The notes below the pieces were generated by a model. The model saw only the letters and a program-made list of their open reading frames with translations, did no database searches and was not told the DNA's origin. The position numbers and the translations under genes are program-made. A stretch of 64,000 nt of DNA from Phytomonas francai (lineage: Eukaryota > Euglenozoa > Kinetoplastea > Trypanosomatida > Trypanosomatidae): the NCBI GenBank assembly GCA_001766655.1, contig MJCC01000009.1, positions 5,428-69,427 of the forward strand, read 5' to 3'. Positions 10,387-20,737 of this stretch are shown one piece after another; position 1 is the stretch's first letter, and the number at the start of each line of letters is the position of its first letter.

Positions 10387-12087
10387 CTAGTTTCCGTGTC
10401 TCATAGATTGTGATGCCTATTTTTCACTGTACACATTTTTTTGTACTATTTACTTTATCCTTTTTACATTTTTTGCACGGTAGCATGTAAAAAATGCTTC
10501 CTGAATGTGTGTGCATTGTAAAATCATGATCTGATTTACATTTCCTCTCCCCTCCTAGAGAAAAAGTCTCTTCCGTTATTCAAGGAACCTTATAACTACC
10601 TTTTTATAAGTCCTGCCTACATAGAAGCATCCACTAAATTCACAATATATGATGAAGTTTCGATTAGATTATGCTTTGTAATTCGGAAAATCAATCACCT
10701 TTCACACAAATGATTAAAAGGCATCCTTCAAGCGGTCTCTCTATCATTGCAACTATTAAGGTTCCAGTATTGTTACCCCTTTTGGGTATGTGGGATTCCA
10801 CAAAATCGGAAATATATAAAAATGCTTTTGAGATAATCTTCAGATGATAACGTTTGGAATATGATGAAAAGTGCTTTGTGTGGGCTCAAACTATTGCACC
10901 CTGGTCGCGAGAATGATTGTATCTATCTCAGAAGCACCTCTATCAGAAAGGGATTCTTTATAGACCGAATGTTGCTTGTATACGATCCTGCAAAAGTGAT
11001 GAGAACAAGGCCCTTTCGCTTGGTATCGGATTGCAACAAAGAAATAGATCTTCTCAATGAAAATGTATTTGTGAAATAATCTAGCAAATAGATACCCCAG
11101 CAAAATACTAATACTAATCCAATGCTACCAGCCGTGCTAGAGAGTTTATTATGAAAGTTCATGAAATTTCTGAAGATATAAGCAAAACGGAGCAAGTCTG
11201 TTGTATTTGGGTACATACTGTCCAGATACCATATTTAATAGGGATATAGTGACGATCATCCAAACATTATTCCCTGTACGCATCAATTCTGTAGGATGCA
11301 GTTAATTTCTTTGAGCCTTATTTTGCCATACATGGTCGGCTCCTCAGTTGAAAACGGAGAAGCGGATTCGGCTTTCTAACGATGTCTCTGAAAGCAAATC
11401 CCTCATTATACGACGTCGGTCTGTAATAAGTCACTGACAATCTCATAAGTAAGCTATGCCAGGGAAGGAAAGCACTGCGCTTTCATTCGCAGCAGACTTT
11501 TGCAGCCCAGGTAGCGTTAACCTCGTGTATGAAATTGTGAAATCTTCAATTAAATAAAATTGAAGGGATACTCGGAACTTGGGGCTTTACTATTAAGTAA
11601 TAATCAAGCACCTACACATATTTAGTTATCAATCCTTACAATTTGAAAGCGTAACAAGGATAACTTTTGTGTCTGCTTTTATTTTTTTACTTTGAAGACT
11701 CTTCAGAAAAAAACACTCACACATATACACATACAAAAAAGAACAACTCTTGTTTTTTAAATCTGTAACTTTTTTCAAATTTCTAGCCTTTAGGATTCTG
11801 TGTCTCCATGTTTTCCTGCACATTACAAATTCAATCAACTATCATTTCTTGAAACGTATTGAAAAGAAAATGCTTCCTGGTCTCCAACTGTAAGAATTTC
11901 TACCTTTTTTTTCTCCCGCTGAACCAATATTAACAATGTTGAGGTTCAACCCACTCCCTTCCTTGGTACCTTCTGCGCAGATGTCTTTCGATATTCTTCT
12001 ACCTTTTCTTTTCCATTGAATGTGTTTTATTTGCCTACTATATGGTGTTTCGTAAGAGGTAAAGAGAAAAACATTTAGATGAACTAA
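10387..12087. other. 1.7 kb intergenic stretch, no gene seen
   Basis: The stretch is AT-rich. A 72-codon open frame at 10861-11079 and two antisense frames over the same bases show no recognisable motif and overlap one another, so I do not call them genes. Pyrimidine-rich sequence before 12088 is consistent with a splice acceptor for the next gene. Confidence 0.5.
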
Positions 12088-13059
12088 ATGGATGCTTCAG
12101 ATAAAGAGGTTCTTTTCAAATTATCTGAGCAGCTCAGCAGTATGCTTACACCCAATGTTAGTAAGCTTTTAGAAGACCTACAGGTGATCCTTTTCGGGGA
12201 CGGGAATTTAGACTGTGCGGGTGCACTTAACTGCGTTAGAGAAGCACTATGCGATGCGCGTTTCGACAAAAAATCGTCGAAGGTGAAAAAAACGGCGATG
12301 ATGCGTCAGACTGAGCAAAAGTTGCTCGTTCTCGAAGTTATTAGTCAACTCGGGGATGTTTTCTTTTCTGTCGCCTCTGGAAGGGAGCCGAACGGGAAAG
12401 CGATCAAGCGACTTGATCAGTTCCTCTTACCGCAACTTTTCCTCACTACGCCGGTGAACTCGGATCTTCTTTGTGAAATCGCGCTCAAGGGTCCTTTGAA
12501 AATTCTCAAGACTGCCCTCCAAAAAGATCCCCAGGCTAGACGCATCATGGACGATCTCGAGTCAACCCTTTTTTCGTGGAAGACTAACTATGGGTGTGAC
12601 TTTCAACTGACGCTATCCGCGGCCTCGAAGGACGGTCGCCAACCCCCCCCTTCACGGCTTCTTCGTGAAGTTGCCGTCTCCGGTACGGTACGGGAAACCC
12701 TCCAAATTGGTAAGTACCTCGCAGCTGCATGCACAGTCTGGGATGCGAGCTCTTACAGCAGTCATCCAACGCATAGATCCTCCCTCCACACATTACGAAA
12801 AACTCCGGCGTGCTTATTAACTAAAAGACGACAAGATTTTTTAGATGGACGGTATTCGGAGGTATCATCATCAGTGCTTAGCAAAAGTATCAACGATCCA
12901 TCTCGACTGAATTCGAAAGCTGAGTTTTCATTAACAGACACGCTCTCAGATTCAGAAGATACCGATAGCCTTTCTGCATTTGAAACGCCAGTAAAGCGAA
13001 GAAAAATAGACACCTCTTTATTTGTGCCCCCTTCACCAGATAGAACGCATCAATGCTAA
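12088..13059 (+). CDS. Conserved-type hypothetical protein, possibly nuclear
   Basis: I do not recognise the family. The 323-residue protein has a helical N-terminal half (residues 1-165) with regular leucines, reminiscent of an alpha-helical repeat or scaffold domain but without a diagnostic motif. A serine-rich, low-complexity C-terminal half follows. An acidic-serine stretch (LSDSEDTDSL) is followed by PVKRRKID, a good candidate nuclear localisation signal. The ATG at 12088 is followed by a continuous frame with coding-like codon use. It lies 227 bases before AP-2 alpha. Function unknown. Confidence 0.7.
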   Translation: MDASDKEVLFKLSEQLSSMLTPNVSKLLEDLQVILFGDGNLDCAGALNCVREALCDARFDKKSSKVKKTAMMRQTEQKLLVLEVISQLGDVFFSVASGREPNGKAIKRLDQFLLPQLFLTTPVNSDLLCEIALKGPLKILKTALQKDPQARRIMDDLESTLFSWKTNYGCDFQLTLSAASKDGRQPPPSRLLREVAVSGTVRETLQIGKYLAAACTVWDASSYSSHPTHRSSLHTLRKTPACLLTKRRQDFLDGRYSEVSSSVLSKSINDPSRLNSKAEFSLTDTLSDSEDTDSLSAFETPVKRRKIDTSLFVPPSPDRTHQC

Positions 13060-13286
13060 GGGTTTCCCCAATTCACTAACCTTGAAAAGAAAAATATGCT
13101 GATTATACCCAGTGGATTTTCAGTTGCGAATAGTTGGCATACTTGGATAGGGGGGTTTAAGTTTGTAAAACCATACTTTCACAATGCTCTGCGGTTTAAA
13201 AAAAAAAAAAGAAGGAAAAAGGATGCTCTTCTTTTTCTCTCTTCCTTTAGTCCTTTACATTTAGTGTGTATACCGATCCCGTGAAA

Positions 13287-16154
13287 ATGGATATGCGTGG
13301 CCTTGCTCATTTTATTCGGGATGTCCGAAAAGCGACAAGCAGTCTAAGTGAAGAAAAAGAGCGTGTAGATGAGGAATTAGCAAAGGTTCGAGCCAAATTC
13401 AGCAACTGCACCAACATGAGCACATATGATCGGAAAAAATATGTATGCAAGCTCATGTTCATTTCAATGCTTGGATATCCTATCACGTTTGGGCATTTGG
13501 AAGGGCTCGAGCTGATGGCAGGGCAAACCCTTTCAGAAAAGCTTATTGGCTACCTCTCAGTTGCTGTCTTTCTGAATGAAAACAGTGAATTACTCACGCT
13601 TGCGGCGCACACTGTATACCGTGACCTCATTTCGTACTCTGATCTTGACCGTGGGTTAGCGCTATCGGTGGTCGCAGGTACAGGAGGGAAAGACTTTGCC
13701 GAGATTATGCATGGAGGAGTTCAAAAAATCATCATAGACGATACCGTTGACATTTCTATACGCAAAAAGGCATTGCTTACGCTGCTGCATATCTATAAAA
13801 AATACCCTGAGGTGGTAGATCTTTCACTGATTATCCCAAAGGCCGCTGATCTTATTCTGTGCGAACAAGATGGAGCAAGTATGTGCGCCGTCAAGTTTCT
13901 TCAAGGGTGCGTAGAGAAGCATAACATGCATCTCTTTAAAGAGGTCCCTTTAAAGCTTATCGATGCCCTTTCCGGCATTATTATTGAAAAGAAAACTGAG
14001 CCCGGTTACGTCTACTATGGAGTTCCAGCACCTTGGCTTCAATGCAACCTCCTCCGCCTTTTGCGATGCTTGCCTGTCCCAGAAGAATCGCATCTGAAGG
14101 ATCGCATTGTCTTTATTTTGCGGAAAATGGTAAAGGCTACCGATAAGGTTGTGAAGGATTCACAAACACAGTTAAAGCAAAAAGGCATTCGGAACCGGGT
14201 GAGCATTATGAGTGCCGTGCTCCTTGAGGTAGTTTCCTTATCCCTAGCATGGAACATTAGCCCAAAGCTAACGTGGGAGTGCATTGGTGTCGTTGGTAGC
14301 TTTGCTTCGGAGAAAAGGGACGCCAACTTTCGCTATATTGGTCTAGACTTGCTGCATAAACTAAGGCATGTAAATATCCCCGAGTTTACCTACCAAGTCT
14401 ATTGTAAGCAATATCAACCGCAAATTATTGTGAGCCTACACGACGCAGATGTTTCGATTCGGCGAAAAGCGTTGGACGTGTTGGTGGGGATGTGCAATGC
14501 GTCCAACTCGTCGGATATTATTAAAACCCTTCTGGTGCATCTTACTGCTGCAGACGATCCCGATTTCAGGACATATTTAGTGTCATCTGTAGCTTTTCTA
14601 AGTGGAAAGTACATCGATGATGCCAACGCTTACGCCGACGTCATGCTGACGATTGTTGAGCAAGCTGGCAACACCTGCCCGGCTGACATTGTACATCGCG
14701 TTATCCGAGTCATTATAAACAACCCATCCGTCCAAAAGCATGCCGCGAGCACTGTGTTTAATGCACTCCATAGTAGGAAATACACTTGTGAACCAATGGT
14801 GCAGGTCGCGGCGTTTGTACTCGGCGAATGTGGATACCAAATCGCTCTTAATCCCGAAAGCACACCGCACCAGCAGTTTTGTGTGCTAAATAATCAATTG
14901 GGATTTACTTCTACCGCTACGCAAGCCATGATTCTTGCAGCCCTTTTCAAATTTTACAACGTATACGACGATGCTGCGGTACGGGGTAAAATTTTTAAAT
15001 CTCTTTGTGCGTACAAGAGTTGCATTCAACCGGAACTACAGCAGCGTGCGATAGAGTACTTAGCTCTTATTGAAAGCAGTAGCAGGATATTTATTGGAAA
15101 GCTTTTACAACCGGTACCACCCTTTTCGACTAGCGACTCTGTATCTTTCAAAAGAAAAGGGGACTATGTACGGGAAGCCTGGACTGCTCATGCGGCTCTA
15201 TCCGAAAGCACTGTGAATCCAGATAACGACGCACTGCCACAGGAAAGCATCCCGCCAAGTGATGAGAGGACTGGGGAAAGCAACTTTGGAAATTCAAACG
15301 TAGCCTTGTTAGAATCAAACACTACTGCTGAGACTAGGGCGGCGGAAACCCCCATGCAGGATGAACTATTCCAGCCTTCTGAGCTGCAGGATGGCGAGCG
15401 CCTCAAGCAAGCTTACCTCGACCACCATAATCTATTTGTCTCCCTCTTACAAGGCGAAAGTGGGGTTCTTTTCGCGGATATGTGTGTGGAGCTGCGGTGC
15501 ACGCAGTTCTACCATCTAGCTGACTGTCGTGTGTCGATCGACATCCATGACAAGAGTGGGAGAGGCCTAGAGCAGGTGTCTTTGGAAATACTAAATGCCG
15601 AATCCGGGCTCCTGTTGCAGTCTCGCAACAACAATGCGACCTCTGTTCTGCCAAACGCCTTCATGACAGTCGAATTTGCCGGCCGCTCGCTTGCACCTTT
15701 TCATGGCCCCCCATTGATCCGACTCAGCTACCGGACTGCTGTTGGCACCGATGGAAGCGGCAGAACCTCCGGTGTCGAGATCCTCTATTTACCCATCGTC
15801 ACAACGCGCTTCATTTCACCATATGAAGTAAGCTGCAGCAATGACAATTATCAGTTGGTCGATAGCGTTAAAAAGACTACTAGTCAGTTGGCCCACTCCT
15901 TTTCTCCACCTAATGGATTTAGTAATGAATCGGTGCTTCAGTCGCTATCAAAAATGGGGTTTTACGCGGTAACTACGGAAGATGGCGCGTTTATGGCAGT
16001 TGGTGCACATGCCACAAAACCGAAGGGCAAGGCTGTATATATGCCTGTGGTGTGTGAACTCCGTGCAGATGGTGAGAAGCTAGAGGCAACGGTCTACGCA
16101 ATATCTCGTGTTGTACAGGAGGTTGTGCTTGATATGCTTCAACTTATCCTGTAA
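13287..16154 (+). CDS. AP2A: AP-2 complex alpha-adaptin (large subunit)
   Basis: Alpha-adaptin is the large, membrane-binding subunit of the AP-2 clathrin adaptor, which selects cargo for endocytosis at the flagellar pocket. The 955-residue protein opens with RGLAHFIRDVRKA, followed by DRKKYVCKLMFISMLGYPITFGH. These match alpha-adaptin (RGL..FI.DIR; KKYVCKLLFI.LLG..IDFGH) better than gamma- or beta-adaptin. The helical trunk continues to about residue 600 and includes YYGVPAPWLQCNLLRLL, the PAPWL block diagnostic of alpha/gamma trunks. A polar hinge (about 610-690) leads to a C-terminal appendage. The start is taken at the ATG at 13287, because the frame extends upstream only through a GTG codon. 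T. brucei lacks AP-2, so this narrows the lineage. Confidence 0.9.
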   Translation: MDMRGLAHFIRDVRKATSSLSEEKERVDEELAKVRAKFSNCTNMSTYDRKKYVCKLMFISMLGYPITFGHLEGLELMAGQTLSEKLIGYLSVAVFLNENSELLTLAAHTVYRDLISYSDLDRGLALSVVAGTGGKDFAEIMHGGVQKIIIDDTVDISIRKKALLTLLHIYKKYPEVVDLSLIIPKAADLILCEQDGASMCAVKFLQGCVEKHNMHLFKEVPLKLIDALSGIIIEKKTEPGYVYYGVPAPWLQCNLLRLLRCLPVPEESHLKDRIVFILRKMVKATDKVVKDSQTQLKQKGIRNRVSIMSAVLLEVVSLSLAWNISPKLTWECIGVVGSFASEKRDANFRYIGLDLLHKLRHVNIPEFTYQVYCKQYQPQIIVSLHDADVSIRRKALDVLVGMCNASNSSDIIKTLLVHLTAADDPDFRTYLVSSVAFLSGKYIDDANAYADVMLTIVEQAGNTCPADIVHRVIRVIINNPSVQKHAASTVFNALHSRKYTCEPMVQVAAFVLGECGYQIALNPESTPHQQFCVLNNQLGFTSTATQAMILAALFKFYNVYDDAAVRGKIFKSLCAYKSCIQPELQQRAIEYLALIESSSRIFIGKLLQPVPPFSTSDSVSFKRKGDYVREAWTAHAALSESTVNPDNDALPQESIPPSDERTGESNFGNSNVALLESNTTAETRAAETPMQDELFQPSELQDGERLKQAYLDHHNLFVSLLQGESGVLFADMCVELRCTQFYHLADCRVSIDIHDKSGRGLEQVSLEILNAESGLLLQSRNNNATSVLPNAFMTVEFAGRSLAPFHGPPLIRLSYRTAVGTDGSGRTSGVEILYLPIVTTRFISPYEVSCSNDNYQLVDSVKKTTSQLAHSFSPPNGFSNESVLQSLSKMGFYAVTTEDGAFMAVGAHATKPKGKAVYMPVVCELRADGEKLEATVYAISRVVQEVVLDMLQLIL

Positions 16155-17005
16155 AATTATTTAAAAGACAAAAGAAAAGTACTCAATAATCGATAATAGT
16201 TGGTTTACCTTAGAACACCGATTTACGCCTACGTGTTTTTATTGCGCATTTGCTAAATGTGAATCCCCCATTTATTGGATTTACGGTCATAGATACTTCT
16301 TTCTCTGCTAATGTACTACCTTCCCTCTAACCCATTTCCCTCACTCCATGCAAAAATGTACCAATCAATGCGTTTGTGGCTTCAACACATTTTGTTGTGC
16401 ATGGAAAAAAAACAGGTCGGCAGTAGTTGCGACAAGTAACGACGCCATACCCTCATATTTCCCTTTCTAATACCTGCACTACAGCGTTGGCAAAAACTAC
16501 TTTTCGCTTTCTTAGTCCATGCACTCAAAATCGGTATTCGTCGCTCCCCTTATCAACGCTTATCATACCAAACTGTTAAAAAAAGACAACTGGAAATAGG
16601 TTCAAGTATACTAGAATATGCATTGCGGCAACAGCCTTTTAAGAGAAATTGGGGGAGGGGAGGCTATGCACTTAGCTTTAAGATGTCGTAGCATCAGTAT
16701 CTAAACAACATTGTGTCCTATATACTACCTTGGAAAATATGAACTAGCCTTCCCTATTTTATCATTTCCTTCTTGTGCACCCTTGTAATAAAAAATCACT
16801 GAGGCAATGATTAAGTGTTCTATCTTGATAAAGGACGAAGCAAAGTACAGGAAATATATAGTTCTGGAGGGCTGCGTGTGTAAAGGGGGGAGGCGGAAAC
16901 TGCAGGGCCAAGCAGAGGGCGCATACGTTTAAGGGGGAAAAAAGCAGCCCGCCGGGTGCTTTTGTTATAGCGTGTCTTTTCAGACGCTAGACTCTTTTGT
17001 GACTG
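16155..17005. other. 850-base intergenic stretch
   Basis: AT-rich spacer with several pyrimidine-rich runs. No open frame or RNA gene can be supported. Confidence 0.5.
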
Positions 17006-17605
17006 ATGTTGCATCCTTCAAGATCAGCGAGGGGAGGCAAATTCCTGAGAATCACAAGACTTCTGCGCAAAAGAAGTGGGAAGCCTAGTGATTTGCCTGA
17101 TTACAAACAAGTGTACTTACCCTACGATACACCCCCAACACAGATCGAACTAGATCGCGAACGGAAAAAGTTTTCCCATGCATACTATGGCCGTCAAGAA
17201 CACAAAAAACTTGTAGAGGTGAAAAATGTACCGCAGAATATGTTTACCTATGGGAAAGAAGGCATGTCCATCCCGATTTCAATCTTCAAGAACCAGCAAG
17301 ACCCTATCATTGGACCGGAGTGGACCTACCCGGGAATCTATGAGAACAAAATTGTCGCGCAGCACTGGTATCTATCCGAACTGTTTGACCGTGAAGAAAA
17401 GGGGTCTTTTGAGTCTCCTTGGCAGAAACAGGTCCTTGATAACCAGGTCAAAAAGCACCTTGGTAAAGTGGCGTGGCGCATGAGCATGCTGAAAATCAAA
17501 AACATTGACATTTTTCACAAGGAAAGGGGCTCCTCAAAACGACCGGGAGCGGCAGCAGGAACGGATGGCAAGCCGGCTTCTGCAGGTGATAAGCGAAAGA
17601 AGTAG
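17006..17605 (+). CDS. Hypothetical protein, likely mitochondrial
   Basis: The 199-residue protein is very basic. Its first 27 residues (MLHPSRSARGGKFLRITR...) are rich in Arg and Ser and lack acids, as in mitochondrial targeting peptides. The middle contains Trp/Tyr-rich segments (GPEWTYPGIYENKIVAQHWY) and the C-terminus is a Lys/Gly/Ala-rich tail. The size and composition resemble kinetoplastid mitoribosomal or respiratory accessory proteins, but no family motif is identified. The ATG at 17006 follows a pyrimidine-containing region ending at CAGACGCTAG. Confidence 0.7.
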   Translation: MLHPSRSARGGKFLRITRLLRKRSGKPSDLPDYKQVYLPYDTPPTQIELDRERKKFSHAYYGRQEHKKLVEVKNVPQNMFTYGKEGMSIPISIFKNQQDPIIGPEWTYPGIYENKIVAQHWYLSELFDREEKGSFESPWQKQVLDNQVKKHLGKVAWRMSMLKIKNIDIFHKERGSSKRPGAAAGTDGKPASAGDKRKK

Positions 17606-17891
17606 TTGTGGAACACAAAATGAGCGAAAGTTGAGGTCTGGTATTGTGAAGGAGACAATGGAAAATGAACTTCATAGTGCTTTTTTCTCCTCTAGCATAC
17701 TTTGCTTCGTGCAATTCCAATACAACTCACAGGGCGAAGCCCCCTTTTTCCGAGCTGATGTATGTCTACTGTCATTGCTATCTTGCATACTACTGGATCT
17801 CGCCTTTTCCCCTTTTATTTTGAATCTACCCCATAGTTCGAACAAAATTCATACAACATCTTTTTAAATCTTTTCCGAGCTATTGGTTACC

Positions 17892-19808
17892 ATGCCGCGG
17901 ATGAGTATTGCATCGTTTTTATTATTGACGCTGCTTTGGCTGGTCATAACTGAACAACCAACCCGCGCCGACAACCTTTTTCCAAAATGTGGTGGCACTG
18001 AAAAAAATGTGGTGGCCATGGCCAACAAAACAACCACCCTGCATACATTCAGTAAACCCGTTCGAAGCTTAACCCTGGACTGCTTTGCAAGTGAGGTTCT
18101 CAGTGTCAAAGGTGGGCAGAATCCTTCGAATAAAAATAATGGCATCGATTACTGTCGCGTTGACTCTCAGACGGAGTACCGTTACAATCTTCTGGTGAGG
18201 GCGAGCTACAAAGATGAGAAAGGTGTGTCACAGATTTCCGACTTTTCCATTCGTGATGTTCCTACCGGCTCTTTGACAAAACCTACTTTCCGAATGCCTG
18301 TATCAAGCGTTTTTTCTATCGTATTTACCAACCTTGCGACCAATGACCGATGTACGTTGAGTCTTCGCGCTCAATTTAGTTCTACTGAAAATGACGATCC
18401 CACTGAAGACAAAGTAGCTGAACTAGCGCCAGCACTGGTTGCCGTGCGGCCACCCATTGTGTACGCTCAAAGAAATGGTAGAACCTTTTTCGTGCTGCAA
18501 TACCCCAAGAATGTTACGCCAGACTACGCAGCGACGGCTCTGGTGAAGTTGGTGAGTCTGCGCAACAATTGTCAGGAGTTCTGTCCTGCAAACTATATGG
18601 ACTACACCGATGAACTTCCGGACGGTTATCTTCCCCTCAGCTCTTCACAGAGCTACCATGCGCGTACGCACAGCTTCTACAAACCCGGAAGCTTCAGGGT
18701 CTGTTATCAGGCAAACGGCAACGTCACAGGCCAAGAGCTGGGTATTGTCACAGCCTTCAGCGGTAATCCTAGCTATTACAAAATTTTCACGTTAACAGAA
18801 GACCGTAATATTTATACTTATGCACCGTTATTAATAAAATTTTATGGTTATGCCCTCGACACTAGGAAGAAAGGTGACATGGCTAAGCTCGTGGATGAGA
18901 ATGACTCGTGCAAATATGGTCAGCCAGCGGGTGGAGTGCCACTCGGTGCGCAACTCCTGCCAAAGGGCAATTACGGCCCCAACACCACCTATGCCTTCTG
19001 GAAAATGATCGCAACCAAACCTGGTACCTTTAAGGTATGTTACAAGCCTCGCGGAGAGGACTGGATAGAGGTACCAAGTCTATATCTGGCTTGGCCGAAT
19101 CCTGAACCCACGTCAAACTCCACGCCCACGACATTCCCAATACCCATCGACCCTGTCACAAAGGAGGCTTGCCCGACGGCACCGACGGATGGCGACCCTT
19201 GGATTGGCTACTCTAGTTTGAAGTTTACAATGAAAAAGGGCAAGCGTATCGAGGAGTTCACCAAAATGATTGTAAATCTTTTCTGCATACCACGCTCGGC
19301 CTTCACAGTAATTCGCATGTCACGAAACGACGCTGGGCAACAAGTTGTCTATGTCGTTTTCGCATGTGGCGGTGTCACATTGCAAGACGGCCAGCCCGCT
19401 TGCGACAGTATAGAGCGCAGCAACTATGCCGTGACGCTCAGCCAGATCAATTCCACGCTCCTGCACGATAATGACATCGATCAAATTGTCGGCAGCACAT
19501 CCATAGCTATCTCCGGTGATGATCCTGATGTCTCGCCACGCGGCAGGAGGCTTTTGCCTACGCTGCTTATTTGCGCGACTGCGATTGCCTGTACTGGAAT
19601 GTTGGTGTTCGCAATCCTAAAATACCGTGAACGTCGGCAGTACTTTGTACAGTTTGGCATGGATGACGATAGCGTCGACGACATGTACATGCCAGCGATG
19701 ATGCAGGTCGATACGGATGAAAACAGGCGACCTGAAGTCAGTCAGTACCCCGCTCATTATCAGCAAGCAACACCAATAGGAAGTATTCGAATTAAGGAAG
19801 GCAGTTAA
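17892..19808 (+). CDS. Type I membrane glycoprotein with repeated beta-domain motif
   Basis: Residues 1-30 form a signal peptide (MPRMSIASFLLLTLLW...). A cysteine-paired ectodomain of about 520 residues follows, then a single transmembrane helix (LLPTLLICATAIACTGMLVFAIL) and a tail of about 60 residues. Two ectodomain modules end in near-identical strands, KPGSFRVCYQANG and KPGTFKVCYKPRG, suggesting tandem Ig-like or beta-sandwich domains. N-x-S/T sites are present. The ectodomain ends at PRGRR, just before the membrane helix. The start is the ATG at 17892; the frame extends upstream only through TTG. A surface or flagellar-pocket location is inferred. Ligand and function are unknown. Confidence 0.8.
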   Translation: MPRMSIASFLLLTLLWLVITEQPTRADNLFPKCGGTEKNVVAMANKTTTLHTFSKPVRSLTLDCFASEVLSVKGGQNPSNKNNGIDYCRVDSQTEYRYNLLVRASYKDEKGVSQISDFSIRDVPTGSLTKPTFRMPVSSVFSIVFTNLATNDRCTLSLRAQFSSTENDDPTEDKVAELAPALVAVRPPIVYAQRNGRTFFVLQYPKNVTPDYAATALVKLVSLRNNCQEFCPANYMDYTDELPDGYLPLSSSQSYHARTHSFYKPGSFRVCYQANGNVTGQELGIVTAFSGNPSYYKIFTLTEDRNIYTYAPLLIKFYGYALDTRKKGDMAKLVDENDSCKYGQPAGGVPLGAQLLPKGNYGPNTTYAFWKMIATKPGTFKVCYKPRGEDWIEVPSLYLAWPNPEPTSNSTPTTFPIPIDPVTKEACPTAPTDGDPWIGYSSLKFTMKKGKRIEEFTKMIVNLFCIPRSAFTVIRMSRNDAGQQVVYVVFACGGVTLQDGQPACDSIERSNYAVTLSQINSTLLHDNDIDQIVGSTSIAISGDDPDVSPRGRRLLPTLLICATAIACTGMLVFAILKYRERRQYFVQFGMDDDSVDDMYMPAMMQVDTDENRRPEVSQYPAHYQQATPIGSIRIKEGS

Positions 19809-20737
19809 TCTATATATATTATAGCCATATGGAAGAGATCGAAAGATAGCCTTTTATCTTCATCATAAAGAAAAAGATAGGTATATATACTCTTTTTTGC
19901 TTATTATTTTTAGCGGTGTTTTTTATTCGAGAAGGCTATTTTTATTCTTGTCTCAGGATTTAATTATGAAAGAATGGGGAAGATACTGCGTACATGGTCA
20001 CAAACTTGTAGAAAAAGAGCACCTCTGTTATTTCGCATACATTATAAACGTGCTATTGCGTATGGGATATCGAATATATATCCACAGTGAAGCTTTTCAA
20101 ATTTATTAAGAAAAGAACGAAAATACACATTCCGGAAAAATATCCGGCATAATACTGAATCTGTATGCCTATTTATATATGAATACTGGGGTAGTGACTT
20201 TGAAGCATGTATTATTTCTTAAGTTTGTGCATATCTTTGCTTAGTTATTCATTGTTCAAAAATCAAATCTGACCAATTTATCTACGAATGAAAAAGCCCC
20301 TATTTCGTGTATTGTGGTTTTGAAAAGGACAGTGCTTACGATTTATATTATTTTCGGTAACTTTTTTCAGCATATTTTCCTTAATAGGTAACCTTCGGCA
20401 CTCACTTTCCGAAACATTATCTAAAAATGGATGAAAAACGTGGATTATTTACGTTAGGGGTTCATAAAGAAATACAACGAAAAGTTAGGTCCAGAAAATG
20501 ATAGGAGATCATTTAATTCTTTGAATTGGTACTTTTTGATATTCACTAAGCGTTTTACTATCAGTGCTTTACATTTACCAAAGTTACTCTTTTTAAACCT
20601 TCAAAATTTGAGACTTGTATCCCAATAACTTGCACACTTTACACTCACGCTTCTTTTTCCGTTTCGAGGTTTATTTTCCTTACGCAACTTTTTTTTTTTT
20701 TTAGTGGATGTATATTGAGTTTTTTTTTTGAAGTCAA
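19809..20737. other. 930-base intergenic stretch
   Basis: AT-rich spacer. T runs at about 20690-20702 and 20721-20729 precede the next gene and fit its splice-acceptor region. No gene seen. Confidence 0.5.

Noticed and set aside
10861..11079. 72-codon + strand frame in the spacer after DOT1
   Set aside because: No motif, AT-rich codons and competing antisense frames; no clear splice acceptor with suitable spacing.
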